Positions 8,138 to 17,235 of a stretch of 64,000 nucleotides of DNA are shown piece by piece. The stretch is from Marispirochaeta sp963667435. Lineage in GTDB: Bacteria; Spirochaetota; Spirochaetia; JC444; Marispirochaetaceae. Each line of letters begins with the position of its first letter. Position 1 is the stretch's first letter. Location of the stretch: assembly GCA_963667435.1 (NCBI GenBank), contig OY763414.1, positions 3,658,001-3,722,000 on the forward strand. The letters are read 5' to 3'. The position numbers were made by a program, and so were the translations under genes. The notes beneath the pieces were generated by a model. The model had not been told where the DNA came from, searched no databases, and saw only the letters and a program-made list of their open reading frames with translations.

Positions 8138-8749
8138 TTACTTAAAAGTATCGACGAAGCCCCTTATCTCCTGAAATCTCAACTTGAAATAGGCGGGATT
8201 TGCTATAAGGTGGACATTGATGTCCGCAAGCTTTTCCAGCACTTCAAGATCATTGGCAATGAGGGTACTGCCGGTTTCAACCAGATCCACAATGTAGGGG
8301 GTTAAGCCCAGCACCGAAGCAAGCTCCACCGAGCCGTTAAGCTTGATCACCTCCACCGGAAGTCCTCTGTCATGAAAATAGTCCCTGGCAAAGCGGGTGA
8401 ACTTACTGGCAACCTTGACCTGTCCATTAACCAACGAGAACTTATCACCTTTCCGTCCTGCAAGACACATTGAGGTTGAACCGAAATCAAAAGTGTGAAG
8501 CTTAACAAAGGGGTAGCTGTATTCATAGAGTACATCATCTCCACAGACCCCGAGGCCGGCGATTCCATGGTGGATGTAAACGGGAAGGTCTGCATTTTTA
8601 ACCAGAAAAATAGTAATTTTTCCGTCTTTGTCGTGGGCGACAAGTTTCCTCTTCTCAAACTCAACTTTGAGACCAACAGATTCCATCCGTTCCAGAACCT
8701 GATCGGTAAGCCGTCCCTTGGGCAGGGCCATGGTTAACGGGCTGTTCAT
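8138..8749 (-). CDS. hisG: ATP phosphoribosyltransferase catalytic subunit, short form
   Basis: First, committed enzyme of histidine synthesis, joining ATP to PRPP. 203 aa, which is the short form lacking the histidine-binding C-terminal domain. The N-terminal ALPKGRL and the PRPP-binding segment DLVETGSTLIAN are clear. Short HisG needs HisZ as regulatory subunit, and hisZ lies directly upstream with a 4-nt ATGA overlap, implying coupled translation and a fixed subunit ratio. Confidence 0.96.
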   Translation of the reverse strand: MNSPLTMALPKGRLTDQVLERMESVGLKVEFEKRKLVAHDKDGKITIFLVKNADLPVYIHHGIAGLGVCGDDVLYEYSYPFVKLHTFDFGSTSMCLAGRKGDKFSLVNGQVKVASKFTRFARDYFHDRGLPVEVIKLNGSVELASVLGLTPYIVDLVETGSTLIANDLEVLEKLADINVHLIANPAYFKLRFQEIRGFVDTFK

Positions 8750-9837
8750 AAGCGTACTATCCTTCCTGCTGCTCTTTTTGTAAGCGCATCCTGGTATTTT
8801 TCCTTCAGGCTTGCTCCTTTCGCATTTTCCGTTGCCGCCGGTAGAGAAAAGCGCTCTGCTTCGCCGATGAGGGGCTCTATTTTCCTCAGCAGCAGAGAGA
8901 AGCCAACAGAGGGGCTTTCAAAGCCGAAATTCTCAAGCAGCTTGTCATAGCGTCCGCCGGAGATAAACGCGGAGTCGATTCCTTCGAGGTATGCCTGAAA
9001 GACTATGCCGGTATGATATGCCTGGCTGCCGGTTTCGGAAAAATCAACACGAATAGAGGAGGCAGCGGAACAACAGTTCAGCAGTTCCGTCAGGTTCTGC
9101 AGGTGGTCCAGCAGTTCAATGTAATCTGCAGGGAGCTTTGCCCGCAGAGGAGCAAGAAACTCACGATACTCTTCAGGGCTGCCGATAAAGGCAAACAGAT
9201 CGAGGAGCAGCTGTTTTCGGGAAGGATCAGATTCAGGAAGCAGGGTTTCAATGGTTTTTTTATCCCGCAGGGCCACTGCTTTAAAGAATTCCTCCGTCTC
9301 CTCCTCATCCATGCCTTCCGCCGCTTTATGAACCAGTCCCGCGGAACCGATATGCAGCACTGCATCAACTTTTAGAAACGAGAGGATCTCTGCAACCATA
9401 AGCAGGATTTCACCGTCTCCGGAGATCCCCGGAACTCCGACAATTTCTGCTCCCACCTGGTAGAATTCATTCTTGGAGATATCATTGCTCTCCTGGTGAC
9501 GCAGAATTGAATCTGCATACCATACCCGTACCGGGAGATCTTCCACGGTCAGGGCCATGCCCAACTGTTTTGCGAGGAACAGGGTAACATCAGAGCGCAG
9601 CAACAGCAGATCTCCATCCCGGTCCATAAGCCTGTATGCTTTACCTGTGCCGCTTTCACCTAAAAGAGGTTGATAGATATCATAAAAATCGAAAACCGGG
9701 GTTTCCGCCGGCAGATATCCCCAGCCGGTAAAAATACGGTCAATTTCTGCCAGAATCCTGCGGTGCCGGAATGCCTCTTCCAGGAAAAAGGCTTCAGTCC
9801 CCGGGGGAATCTGCAGCAGCCGTCGTTTAGGGGTCAT
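8746..9837 (-). CDS. hisZ: ATP phosphoribosyltransferase regulatory subunit
   Basis: 363 aa, histidyl-tRNA synthetase-like but without the anticodon-binding domain. Class II core motifs are visible (VFDFYDIYQPLLGE, then LLRSDVTLFLAKQLG, and late FISGGRYDKLLENFG). HisZ joins short HisG into an octamer-type complex and supplies histidine feedback. Its start has a good ribosome site (AAGGAG seven nt ahead) and heads the operon; a structured repeat lies upstream at 9856-10009. A true HisRS is unlikely given the length and the overlap with hisG. Confidence 0.94.
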   Translation of the reverse strand: MTPKRRLLQIPPGTEAFFLEEAFRHRRILAEIDRIFTGWGYLPAETPVFDFYDIYQPLLGESGTGKAYRLMDRDGDLLLLRSDVTLFLAKQLGMALTVEDLPVRVWYADSILRHQESNDISKNEFYQVGAEIVGVPGISGDGEILLMVAEILSFLKVDAVLHIGSAGLVHKAAEGMDEEETEEFFKAVALRDKKTIETLLPESDPSRKQLLLDLFAFIGSPEEYREFLAPLRAKLPADYIELLDHLQNLTELLNCCSAASSIRVDFSETGSQAYHTGIVFQAYLEGIDSAFISGGRYDKLLENFGFESPSVGFSLLLRKIEPLIGEAERFSLPAATENAKGASLKEKYQDALTKRAAGRIVRL

Positions 9838-9855
9838 GCTGAATACTCCTTACGG

Positions 9856-10009
9856 GAAGCTCTAAAAACTACTCTTTCTGAAAAAATCGGGGTTGTTTGG
9901 ATATCCGGCGGTCCTCCCCTGCACCAAAACGGTTTTCGGAGCAGGATGCGGGCGCTGCAGATTCTCTCCGCCTGTCTATGTCAGAAATACCATGTTCCTA
10001 GTGGTTCCC
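9856..10009. repeat. Structured repeat, copy A (family also at 19035-19180)
   Basis: Begins with GCTCTAAAAACTAC (9859-9872), identical to 19037-19050, and ends with a segment alignable to the end of that copy (ATACCA, GTT, TAG, GGT, CCTT in the same order and spacing). Inside are stem-forming arms GGCGG/CCGCC and CCTGC/GCAGG around an A4/T4 hairpin, in the positions where copy B has different but also complementary arms. The ends are imperfect inverted repeats. No coding capacity is credible. It lies in the otherwise gene-free stretch 9838-10200, directly upstream of hisZ. Confidence 0.65.
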
Positions 10010-10107
10010 TTGTACAAGGTAATGACGACTATATCAGATGGGAGCACCTTTACCAAGGGATACGGGAGTATGCATACAGTATGGCCGCCGGTCCCGGTAT
10101 ATACCGG
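10008..10107. other. Cluster of three perfect palindromes in a gene-free stretch
   Basis: Three perfect palindromes in 100 nt: CCTTGTACAAGG (10008-10019), GTATGCATAC (10068-10077) and CCGGTATATACCGG (10094-10107). The first abuts the end of repeat copy A. They could be protein-binding sites or part of a larger mobile or structural element. Apart from these and the promoter at 10149-10177, I see nothing in 10010-10200. Confidence 0.45.
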
Positions 10108-10148
10108 ACTGCCGGTCAGTTATTTGTTAAAAAAATGGAGATTTTGAA

Positions 10149-10177
10149 CTGAAAAGGGGAGGCCTGCGTGGTACAAT
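10149..10177 (+). promoter_or_regulatory. Extended -10 promoter of the small gene at 10201
   Basis: TGGTACAAT at 10169-10177 is an extended -10 element. CTGAAA at 10149-10154 stands 17 nt upstream of TACAAT as a weak -35. Predicted start near 10184, leaving a 17-nt leader that holds AAGGAAGG. Confidence 0.5.
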
Positions 10178-10200
10178 CTCAGATAGAAGGAAGGAAACAG

Positions 10201-10371
10201 ATGCGGGAGTACCCCTTACCAGAGTTCGAGCTGTATAATGAGAAAGAACTGCACATGCATTCAGGCCTTGCTGATGAGCATGAGCAGGAATTTCTTGATA
10301 TTACCGAAGAGTCCACTGCGGAAAATCTTTCCGGCAGGCTGGAGCACTGGCTCGGTATAATGAACCGCTGA
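10201..10371 (+). CDS. Small acidic hypothetical protein
   Basis: 56 aa from ATG 10201, with AAGGAAGG eight nt upstream and an extended -10 promoter further up, which together support expression. The product is acidic and probably helical (HSGLADEHEQEFLDITEES), ending with HWLGIMNR. No family is recognised, and there is no signal peptide or membrane segment. It converges on rsmD with 16 nt between stops. Its small size leaves real doubt. Confidence 0.5.
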   Translation: MREYPLPEFELYNEKELHMHSGLADEHEQEFLDITEESTAENLSGRLEHWLGIMNR

Positions 10372-10387
10372 CTCGTTTCCTCTGATT

Positions 10388-10918
10388 TTACTCTTCCCTG
10401 AACCGGTAGAACCCCAGCCTGGATCTGCCGAATATACGTAAATCAAACCGTTCCAGCGTACCGACTGTCTCTCCCGGGTCATCCTCCACGGGAAAATGAA
10501 TCATCAGGAGACCGTCGGCTTCCAGTCGTTCAGAGGCTTTCTGAACGAAGTCACTTTTCCCTCTTAGGGGAAAGGGAGGATCCAGATAAATATAATCGAA
10601 CTTGTCTCCCGGCAACGCGAGGTAGCGTTCTGCACTCATGATGTGTGCCCGGATACCGGATTCAACTATGGAGATATTCTTCATCAGAACCGGTTTTTTC
10701 CCCCGATCCTTTTCCACCAGAATAACAGGATCAGCTCCCCTGGAAGCTGCCTCTATGCCCACAACTCCGGATCCGGAAAAGACATCAAGAAATGATTCTC
10801 CTGCAATATTTCCCAGTATATTGAACAGCGACTCCCTCATCCGGTCCATTGCGGGCCGTATTACCCCTTTGGGGCACTGTATTGTTCTGCCGCGGTAGCG
10901 GCCTCCGGTTATTCTCAT
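10388..10918 (-). CDS. rsmD: 16S rRNA m2G966 methyltransferase
   Basis: 176 aa, the usual RsmD length. N-terminus MRITGGRYRGRTI with RPAMDRMRESLFNIL is the family hallmark. The SAM-binding loop is FLDVFSGSGVVGIEAASRGA and the catalytic motif is DPPF near residue 115. It modifies G966 of 16S rRNA during 30S assembly. It starts 3 nt after the recG stop, so it is co-transcribed with recG. Confidence 0.95.
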   Translation of the reverse strand: MRITGGRYRGRTIQCPKGVIRPAMDRMRESLFNILGNIAGESFLDVFSGSGVVGIEAASRGADPVILVEKDRGKKPVLMKNISIVESGIRAHIMSAERYLALPGDKFDYIYLDPPFPLRGKSDFVQKASERLEADGLLMIHFPVEDDPGETVGTLERFDLRIFGRSRLGFYRFREE

Positions 10919-10921
10919 GAC

Positions 10922-12982
10922 CTATCCTTCATTCTCATAAGCTGCTGTGCGCTGAAGAACTCTGCGAAGCAGGTTGTTTTCCGGATGCAGCAGTCCGGGA
11001 TCTTCAGCGATAATACTTCTGGCCTGATCCCGTGCCGTCAGCATAAGATCGGTGTCCCTGACCAGGTCGGCAAAACGGAGTCGAAGGAAGCCGGTCTGCT
11101 CAACTCCGCTGATATTACCGGGTCCCCGGATTTTAAGATCTTCCTCGGCAACCCGGAAGCCATCGCTATGCTCCTTCATTACCTTGAGGCGCTGTTTACC
11201 TTCATCCGCCAGTTCTGCTGAGTATACCAGAAACATGTAGCTCTGGTGGTTTCCCCGGCCGACCCTGCCCCGCAGTTGGTGCAGGGCGGAAAGACCGAAG
11301 CGTTCCGCATGTTCAACCACCATACACGTTGCATTTGGCACATCGACGCCCACTTCCACGACACTGGTTGAAACCAGGATATTTATAGTACCTGAGGAGA
11401 ACCCATGCATGGTCTCTATTTTCTGGTCTTCCGGCAACCTGGAGTGAATCAGGCCTATGTTGTACCGGGGAAACCGTTTTTTAAGAGCCTCATACATACC
11501 TTCTGCGTCTTTGAGGTCGAGTTTACTGCTTCCCTGTATAAGGGGATAGACACAATAAGCCTGGCGGCCGGCATCCACCTCCTTCTCGATCCAGCGGTAT
11601 ACCTTCTCTTCTTTGCCCATAGCGGCAAGATGGGTAATTACCGGTTTTCTTCCCGGCGGCATGGTGTGTATTCTGGAAACTTCGAGGTCTCCAAAGACCG
11701 TCATTGCCAGAGTCCGGGGGATTGGTGTGGCAGTCATTACCAGCAAGTCCGGCTGATCCCCTTTACGGGCAAGGGTTAGGCGCTGGAGAACACCGAAGCG
11801 CTGCTGCTCATCTATTATTGCCAGTCCCAGTTGTTTGAACTCCACCTCTTCCGAAAAAAGGGCGTGGGTGCCGATGACCAGATCGATACTGCCGGATTTG
11901 AGTTTCTCAAGCAGCAGCCTGCGTGCTTCACCTGTCACTGAGCCTGTAAAGAGTGCCAGCCGTATACCCGCAGGTTCCAGCAGTCTGGCGGCATTTTCTG
12001 CGTGCTGCCGGGCAAGGAGTTCTGTCGGGGCCATGAAGGCTGCCTGTTCTCCCTTTTCTATTGTTTCACAGGCGGCAAGAAAGGCGGTGAGCGTTTTTCC
12101 CGAGCCGACGTCGCCCTGAATAAGTCGTGCCATTGCTCGGGAGGAGGAGAGGTCCCGGCGTACATCTTCAATTACTGACTCCTGGTCGGGGGTCAGGGAG
12201 AAGGGCAGTCTGTGCCTGACCTGGTCTGCGAGCTGTCCGGCAGTAGATCCTCGTTTTCTGGTGACACACTGCTGTTCACATCCCCGGCGGGCGATGCTTA
12301 TTTGAAGAAAGAAGAGCTCCTCCCATGCCAGTCGCTCCCTGGCTTCCGCAGCTTCGTCCATTGAGGCCGGGAAGTGGAGGCTGTTCAGCAGCTCTGCTTT
12401 ATTCTGAGGCTCTCCGCCGCAGCAGGAGGGGGGCAGTTCATCCTCTATGGAAGGGCTGAATCTGTCCAGGGCATGACGCAGGGCGCCGCGGATGGCCTTC
12501 TGACTCAGGTCGGCGGTTGCCGGATAGATGGGCAGAAGCCCGGTAAAGTCCTCTCGAATTGCATCTTGATTGTTATGCAAGGGGGTAAAGTCAAAAACCG
12601 ATGCCTGGATTTCTCCGAAGCGGTAGGAAAACTGTCCGTACAGGCGGATCCGCTGCCCCTCGGGAAGTTTCTGTTCCAGGAAGCTCCGCCCGAAGCAGTT
12701 CAGGGCGGCTCTGCCGGAACCATCCTCCACCCATACCTTCAGGGTCCGTTTTCTGCCGAAGCCGAACCAGTCGTGGGCAATTACAGTACACTCTGTATTT
12801 ACCGGGCGGCCGGACAATCCTTCGGCCAAGCTGACCGGTGTTGAGCGGTCTTCATAGCTCCGGGGAGCATGGAGGAGAAGGTCGGCAACCGTTCGAATCT
12901 CCAGAACAGCAAATGCCCTGGCAGTTGCGGGCCCAACGCCTTTGAGGTCTGTAACGGGAGTTGTAATAGTTCGGAGAAACAC
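10922..12982 (-). CDS. recG: ATP-dependent DNA helicase RecG
   Basis: 686 aa, normal length. Remodels stalled replication forks and Holliday junctions. An N-terminal wedge/OB domain (about 1-170) begins with the family start around DLKGVGPATARAFAVL. Superfamily 2 motor: Walker A GDVGSGKT near residue 294, motif II DEQQRFG (DEQQ rather than the more frequent DEQH), motif III TATPIPRT, and motif VI QLRGRVGRG. It lies 9 nt downstream of the YggT gene and 3 nt upstream of rsmD. Confidence 0.97.
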   Translation of the reverse strand: MFLRTITTPVTDLKGVGPATARAFAVLEIRTVADLLLHAPRSYEDRSTPVSLAEGLSGRPVNTECTVIAHDWFGFGRKRTLKVWVEDGSGRAALNCFGRSFLEQKLPEGQRIRLYGQFSYRFGEIQASVFDFTPLHNNQDAIREDFTGLLPIYPATADLSQKAIRGALRHALDRFSPSIEDELPPSCCGGEPQNKAELLNSLHFPASMDEAAEARERLAWEELFFLQISIARRGCEQQCVTRKRGSTAGQLADQVRHRLPFSLTPDQESVIEDVRRDLSSSRAMARLIQGDVGSGKTLTAFLAACETIEKGEQAAFMAPTELLARQHAENAARLLEPAGIRLALFTGSVTGEARRLLLEKLKSGSIDLVIGTHALFSEEVEFKQLGLAIIDEQQRFGVLQRLTLARKGDQPDLLVMTATPIPRTLAMTVFGDLEVSRIHTMPPGRKPVITHLAAMGKEEKVYRWIEKEVDAGRQAYCVYPLIQGSSKLDLKDAEGMYEALKKRFPRYNIGLIHSRLPEDQKIETMHGFSSGTINILVSTSVVEVGVDVPNATCMVVEHAERFGLSALHQLRGRVGRGNHQSYMFLVYSAELADEGKQRLKVMKEHSDGFRVAEEDLKIRGPGNISGVEQTGFLRLRFADLVRDTDLMLTARDQARSIIAEDPGLLHPENNLLRRVLQRTAAYENEG

Positions 12983-12991
12983 TCCTCTCGA

Positions 12992-13579
12992 CTAAAACGG
13001 CAGTCTGGCCAGCAGGGTCTGAACCTGAATGAAAACCAGGTTGCCCATAAGGCGCATCAACAGCAGGACTGCCGCGCTGAGAGCCAGACTCGTCTGATAG
13101 GTCACGGACCTGCTCCGCAGAATGAGCTGGGAAATCTGGCGCAGGATCGGAGCTATCAGAATATCGAGGGTCTGAATAAAGGGGGAAACCGTACTTGTCC
13201 GCAGGAAAAGTGTGACCAGCCGTATAATGGCCAGGATAAAGAAAAAGGTCAGAATCCAGCCGACTGCATTCCAGAGCGCGGCAACAATTATAGCCAGTAC
13301 AATCCCCACTGAGATGTTTCCTGTACGCGCGACCATTCCTGCAATATTCATAATCACCACCAGAACCATCAGTGCCGCGAGGGGAGAAAAATCCATGGAA
13401 CTCATTCTTAAGAATGAAAAACGCCGGAACCAGTTCAGGTAGGGGTCGGTAATAGAGCATAGAATATCATAGGCTCTGCCGTAGCTTACCCCCTGAAACC
13501 AGGTCATAAGAACCCGGATAAAAATCAGTATCATGTAAACTGACAGCACACCGCTGACAAACTGCATTACCTGCTGCAT
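12992..13579 (-). CDS. YggT-family membrane protein, two YggT units
   Basis: 195 aa, with two tandem YggT domains, each of two membrane helices followed by a short motif. The first carries IFIRVLMTWFQGVSY and ITDPYLNWFRRF; the second repeats the plan less strictly (ILAIIRLVTLFLRTS, LDILIAPILRQ). YggT proteins act near the division site or in K+ and osmotic tolerance in some bacteria, but the biochemical role is unclear. It sits between dnaE (56 nt upstream) and recG (9 nt downstream), probably in one transcript. Confidence 0.88.
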   Translation of the reverse strand: MQQVMQFVSGVLSVYMILIFIRVLMTWFQGVSYGRAYDILCSITDPYLNWFRRFSFLRMSSMDFSPLAALMVLVVIMNIAGMVARTGNISVGIVLAIIVAALWNAVGWILTFFFILAIIRLVTLFLRTSTVSPFIQTLDILIAPILRQISQLILRSRSVTYQTSLALSAAVLLLMRLMGNLVFIQVQTLLARLPF

Positions 13580-13635
13580 GGGATCCTCCGTATATTTACA
13601 GTTTACAGAAAGATCCGACTATTGAGAAGGGAAAC

Positions 13636-16600
13636 TTACTCTTTCCAGACCTCTTCGATAAGCGGATGGGCTCCAATTTCGGGAATTACCTCCGGACTGG
13701 TGGTCAGCTGTGCATTTGCTCTGATAATAATCTCTCTGTTTGTATCGTCGTGTTTCAGATGCAGATAAACCGCGCAGTCTCCACGGTATTCAATGAGGGT
13801 GGAGCGGAAATCGTAGAGGAGGTTCTCGTCCTTCGCATCCCGGGATATGCGGATGTGTATTTCCGAAGTGGATGCTTCCTTGAGTTCTTCCGGGTTGATA
13901 ATCTTATCCACCAGAAACTTCGGGTCTTCCTTGGCCCGGTCAACCTTGCCTTCAATGCCAAGGACAGCATCAACTTCCACCAGATCACGAACCTGAGCCC
14001 AGGTTTTGGGAAAGAAGATAAGTTCCATGGTTCCATTAAAATCTTCATACATTACAAAGGCCATCTGGTCGCCTTTCTTTGTAATGATGGTTCTGAGGGA
14101 TTTAATCATCCCCAGGAGGGTGTAGGTTTTTTCTGTTGAAGCGTTCTCTGCTCTGGTAACATCCAGGTTGACGCACTTTCTGAACACTTCTTTATGTTTG
14201 TCCAGAGGATGGCCGGAAAAGTAGTTGCCCAGATTCTCCTTCTCCATTCGCAGCAGTTCCATAACTTCAAACTCGTCCTGAGATTCGAATTCAAACTGCG
14301 AAATAGCTGTTTCTTCCGCAGGGTCGAAAAGTGATGTCTGGCCGAACTGTCGGCTTTCTTTCATCCGGATTGTCCATTCCAGAACCTGTTCAAGATTGCC
14401 CAGCAGGGTTGCACGATTCAGGCCGAACCGGTCGAAAAGTCCCGCCTGTATCAGGGTTTCAATTACCCTGCGGTTTACGGTTTTAAGGTCTATACGGTCA
14501 AGGAAATCCAGGAACGACTCATAAGGCCCTTCCGCTTCCCGTACGCGGATAATCTCTTCCACTGCACCGGAGCCGACGTTCTTTATTCCCTGCAGACCGT
14601 AGAAGATCTTGCCGTCCACAACAGTAAAGGTCTGCTCCGACATGTTGATGTCCGGCGGCAATATCTCAATGCCCATCTCTTTTGTTGCAGTGAGGTAGTC
14701 CGAGAAGGCATCGGGACTGTTGATTTCGTTGGTCAGGTTGGCTGCCATGAATTCCGCGGGATAATTGGCTTTCAGATAAGCCGTTTTATAGGCAACCACC
14801 GAATAAGCTGCAGCGTGGGATTTGTTGAATCCGTAGCCTGCAAAGGGCTTCAGCATTTCGAAGACGTCGTCGGCAAGCTTTTTATCATATCCCTTCCGGA
14901 CTGCACCTTCCAGGAATTCGACCTTCATCTTCTCCATCTCTTTTTCTTTCTTTTTACCCATGGCCCGGCGCAGGATATCCGCTTTACCCAGGGAGAAGCC
15001 GCCGATTATCTGAGCTACCTGCATTACCTGTTCCTGATAAACGATTACTCCATAGGTAGGCTCAAGGATTTCCTGCAGATCAGCATGGGGGTACCTGATA
15101 GGGGCCCTGCCCATTTTCGAGTCGATATACTGGGGAATAAACTGCATTGGTCCCGGGCGGTAAAGGGCGTTCAATGCAATAAGCTCTTCTATGGTGGTTG
15201 GCTTCGCCTGTTTGAGTATGCCCTGCATTCCTGAACTTTCAAACTGGAACACCGCGGTACTTTTTCCTTCGCCCAGCATTTTGAAGGTTGCTTCATCGTG
15301 TTCGGAAACTGCCTCGATGTTAAATGCCGGGTTGACCTTGTGAATCAATTTTTCCGTATTCTTTATAAGGGTCAGGGTTTTAAGGCCCAGGAAGTCCATC
15401 TTTACCAGCCCGCACTCTTCCAGCTGGTCCATGGTGAATTCCGTGGAGATCTGTCCGGTTTTGGAGTCCTTGTAAAGAGGGACGTAATCGGTGAGCTTGC
15501 TGCGCCCGATAACCATTCCACAGGCGTGGGTGGATGAATGGCGGTTCATTCCTTCCAGTACAAGTGCTGTGTCGATCAGGCGCCGGTAGGTACCGCCTTT
15601 TTCCCGGTACTCTTTCAGCCGGGGTTCCATATCCAGGGCCTTTTCCAGATTGATCTTGGGCCCGTCTGGAACCAGTTTGCTTATTTCATTGGACTCGTTG
15701 AAAGGTATGTCCAGCACACGGGCAACATCCTTGAGTACTGCTTTGGTCTTAAGGGTCCCGAAGGTACATATTGCGCCGACTTTCTCGGCACCGTACTTGT
15801 CGGTTACATAATCGATAACTTCATTCCGCCGTTCGAAGCAGAAATCCACGTCGAAGTCGGGCATGGAAACCCGTTCCGGATTGAGAAAGCGCTCAAAGAG
15901 GAGATTGTATTTCAGGGGATCGATGTCAGTTATACGCATGGCATAGGCGACAATACTTCCCGCACCGGAACCGCGGCCGGGGCCTACGGGTATACCGTTT
16001 TCCCGGGCGAAGTGGATGAAGTCCCAGACAATCAGGAAGTATCCGGTAAATCCCATACCCTGAATAATATCAAGTTCGAACTCGGTACGCGCCCGGATCT
16101 CTTCGTTTACCTCCGGGTAGAGTTTTTCCAACCCTTCATAAACCAGATGGCGCATATAGGCGTCGGGAGTTTCGAATCCCTCGGGAATGTCGTAGTCCGG
16201 AAGCAGCGGGCCGGGGAGGGGGATTTCCAGATTGCACATTTCGGCTATCTTTACCGTATTGGAGATTGCTTCAGGGGTCTCCCTGAATATCTCCGCCATC
16301 TCTTCGCCGCTTTTAAAGTAGAATTCCTGGCTGTCAAAGCGCATCCGTTTTTCGTCCGCCGCTTTTTTACCGGTACCGATACAGATGAGGATATCCTGAG
16401 CCTCCGCGTGGTTCCGCTCAAGGTAGTGGATGTCGTTGGTGGCAATAAGTGGAATCCCCGTCTTTCTGCTCAGTTCAATAAGCATGGGGTTTACCTGTTT
16501 CTGTTCAGGGATTCCATGGTCCTGCAGCTCCAGGTAAAAGTGGTCTTGCCCGAAAAGTCTGTTGTAGTATTCCGCGGCTTTTCTGGCCTCGTCCCACTGA

Positions 16601-17052
16601 CCGTTCAGCAGATGGCTGGGAATCTCGCCTGCCAGACAGGCGGAACTGCAGATAAGGCCCTCCGAATGCTTTTCCAGAAGTTCGTTATCTATTCGTGGTT
16701 TATAGTAGAAGCCGTCAAGATAGCCCTGAGAGACCAGTACTAACAGATTCTGGTAGCCTGTCTGGTTTTTTGCTAACAGTACCAGGTGGTGGTATTTATT
16801 CTGGGTCTCCGCGCCGCTTTTTACCAGTCGTGATTTCGGTGCAATATAGAATTCACAGCCGATTATAGGATTGATATTCTTTGCCCTGCAGGCTTTGTAG
16901 AAACGCAGAACGCCGAACATGTTCCCGTGGTCCGTCAGGGCCAGGTGCTTCATGCCGAAGCTTTCAGCTTTTGCTACCAGTTTGTTTATACTTGCCGCTC
17001 CATCCAGGAGCGAATAGTCGGAATGGTTGTGGAGATGGACAAATTCCGGCAT
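13636..17052 (-). CDS. dnaE: DNA polymerase III alpha subunit
   Basis: Replicative polymerase, 1138 aa (DnaE1 type). N-terminal PHP domain starts VHLHNHSDYSLLDGAASI with TDHGNMFG. The palm carries the catalytic aspartates in PDFDVDF near residue 399, a second acidic residue lies beyond, and the fingers include GPGRGSGAGSIVAYA upstream. Helix-hairpin-helix and OB regions follow (NRRVIETLIQAGLFD; TLLGMIKSLRTI). Complete with no frame disruption. It heads the leftward dnaE-YggT-recG-rsmD group. A 401-residue open frame on the opposite strand is a coding shadow. Confidence 0.98.
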   Translation of the reverse strand: MPEFVHLHNHSDYSLLDGAASINKLVAKAESFGMKHLALTDHGNMFGVLRFYKACRAKNINPIIGCEFYIAPKSRLVKSGAETQNKYHHLVLLAKNQTGYQNLLVLVSQGYLDGFYYKPRIDNELLEKHSEGLICSSACLAGEIPSHLLNGQWDEARKAAEYYNRLFGQDHFYLELQDHGIPEQKQVNPMLIELSRKTGIPLIATNDIHYLERNHAEAQDILICIGTGKKAADEKRMRFDSQEFYFKSGEEMAEIFRETPEAISNTVKIAEMCNLEIPLPGPLLPDYDIPEGFETPDAYMRHLVYEGLEKLYPEVNEEIRARTEFELDIIQGMGFTGYFLIVWDFIHFARENGIPVGPGRGSGAGSIVAYAMRITDIDPLKYNLLFERFLNPERVSMPDFDVDFCFERRNEVIDYVTDKYGAEKVGAICTFGTLKTKAVLKDVARVLDIPFNESNEISKLVPDGPKINLEKALDMEPRLKEYREKGGTYRRLIDTALVLEGMNRHSSTHACGMVIGRSKLTDYVPLYKDSKTGQISTEFTMDQLEECGLVKMDFLGLKTLTLIKNTEKLIHKVNPAFNIEAVSEHDEATFKMLGEGKSTAVFQFESSGMQGILKQAKPTTIEELIALNALYRPGPMQFIPQYIDSKMGRAPIRYPHADLQEILEPTYGVIVYQEQVMQVAQIIGGFSLGKADILRRAMGKKKEKEMEKMKVEFLEGAVRKGYDKKLADDVFEMLKPFAGYGFNKSHAAAYSVVAYKTAYLKANYPAEFMAANLTNEINSPDAFSDYLTATKEMGIEILPPDINMSEQTFTVVDGKIFYGLQGIKNVGSGAVEEIIRVREAEGPYESFLDFLDRIDLKTVNRRVIETLIQAGLFDRFGLNRATLLGNLEQVLEWTIRMKESRQFGQTSLFDPAEETAISQFEFESQDEFEVMELLRMEKENLGNYFSGHPLDKHKEVFRKCVNLDVTRAENASTEKTYTLLGMIKSLRTIITKKGDQMAFVMYEDFNGTMELIFFPKTWAQVRDLVEVDAVLGIEGKVDRAKEDPKFLVDKIINPEELKEASTSEIHIRISRDAKDENLLYDFRSTLIEYRGDCAVYLHLKHDDTNREIIIRANAQLTTSPEVIPEIGAHPLIEEVWKE

Positions 17053-17155
17053 GGTTCCCCTCTCGTTTCATTCAACTATACCGCTATCTGTAGCGGCAGG
17101 TAAAGGGATAATTGAAGATAAAACGGTAAATTGTTTTTTGTAATATACAAGATGC

Positions 17156-17197
17156 TTGACTTGTACACTCAGAGTGCTTATATTGCACACAGAGTGT
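17156..17197 (+). promoter_or_regulatory. Promoter with paired TetR-type operator sites
   Basis: TTGACT at 17156-17161, 17-nt spacer, TATATT at 17179-17184. Two copies of an 11-bp site lie over it: CACTCAGAGTG (17166-17176, a perfect inverted repeat around A) and CACACAGAGTG (17186-17196), one mismatch apart and exactly 20 bp from each other. The first fills the spacer and the second covers the predicted start. With a TetR-type gene downstream, this looks like its operator pair. Confidence 0.7.
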
Positions 17198-17235
17198 AAT
17201 AAGGGGATGCTAAGTGTAGCGTCAAGGAGAAAAGC

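Noticed and set aside
9893..10152. Open frames of 80-160 residues between hisZ and the small gene.
   Set aside because: They translate the structured repeat and the palindrome cluster, and the peptides match only the translation of the other repeat copy.
15538..16743. A 401-residue open frame opposite dnaE.
   Set aside because: It lies fully inside dnaE on the other strand, has no ribosome site or recognisable motif, and is a codon-bias shadow of a clearly real gene.
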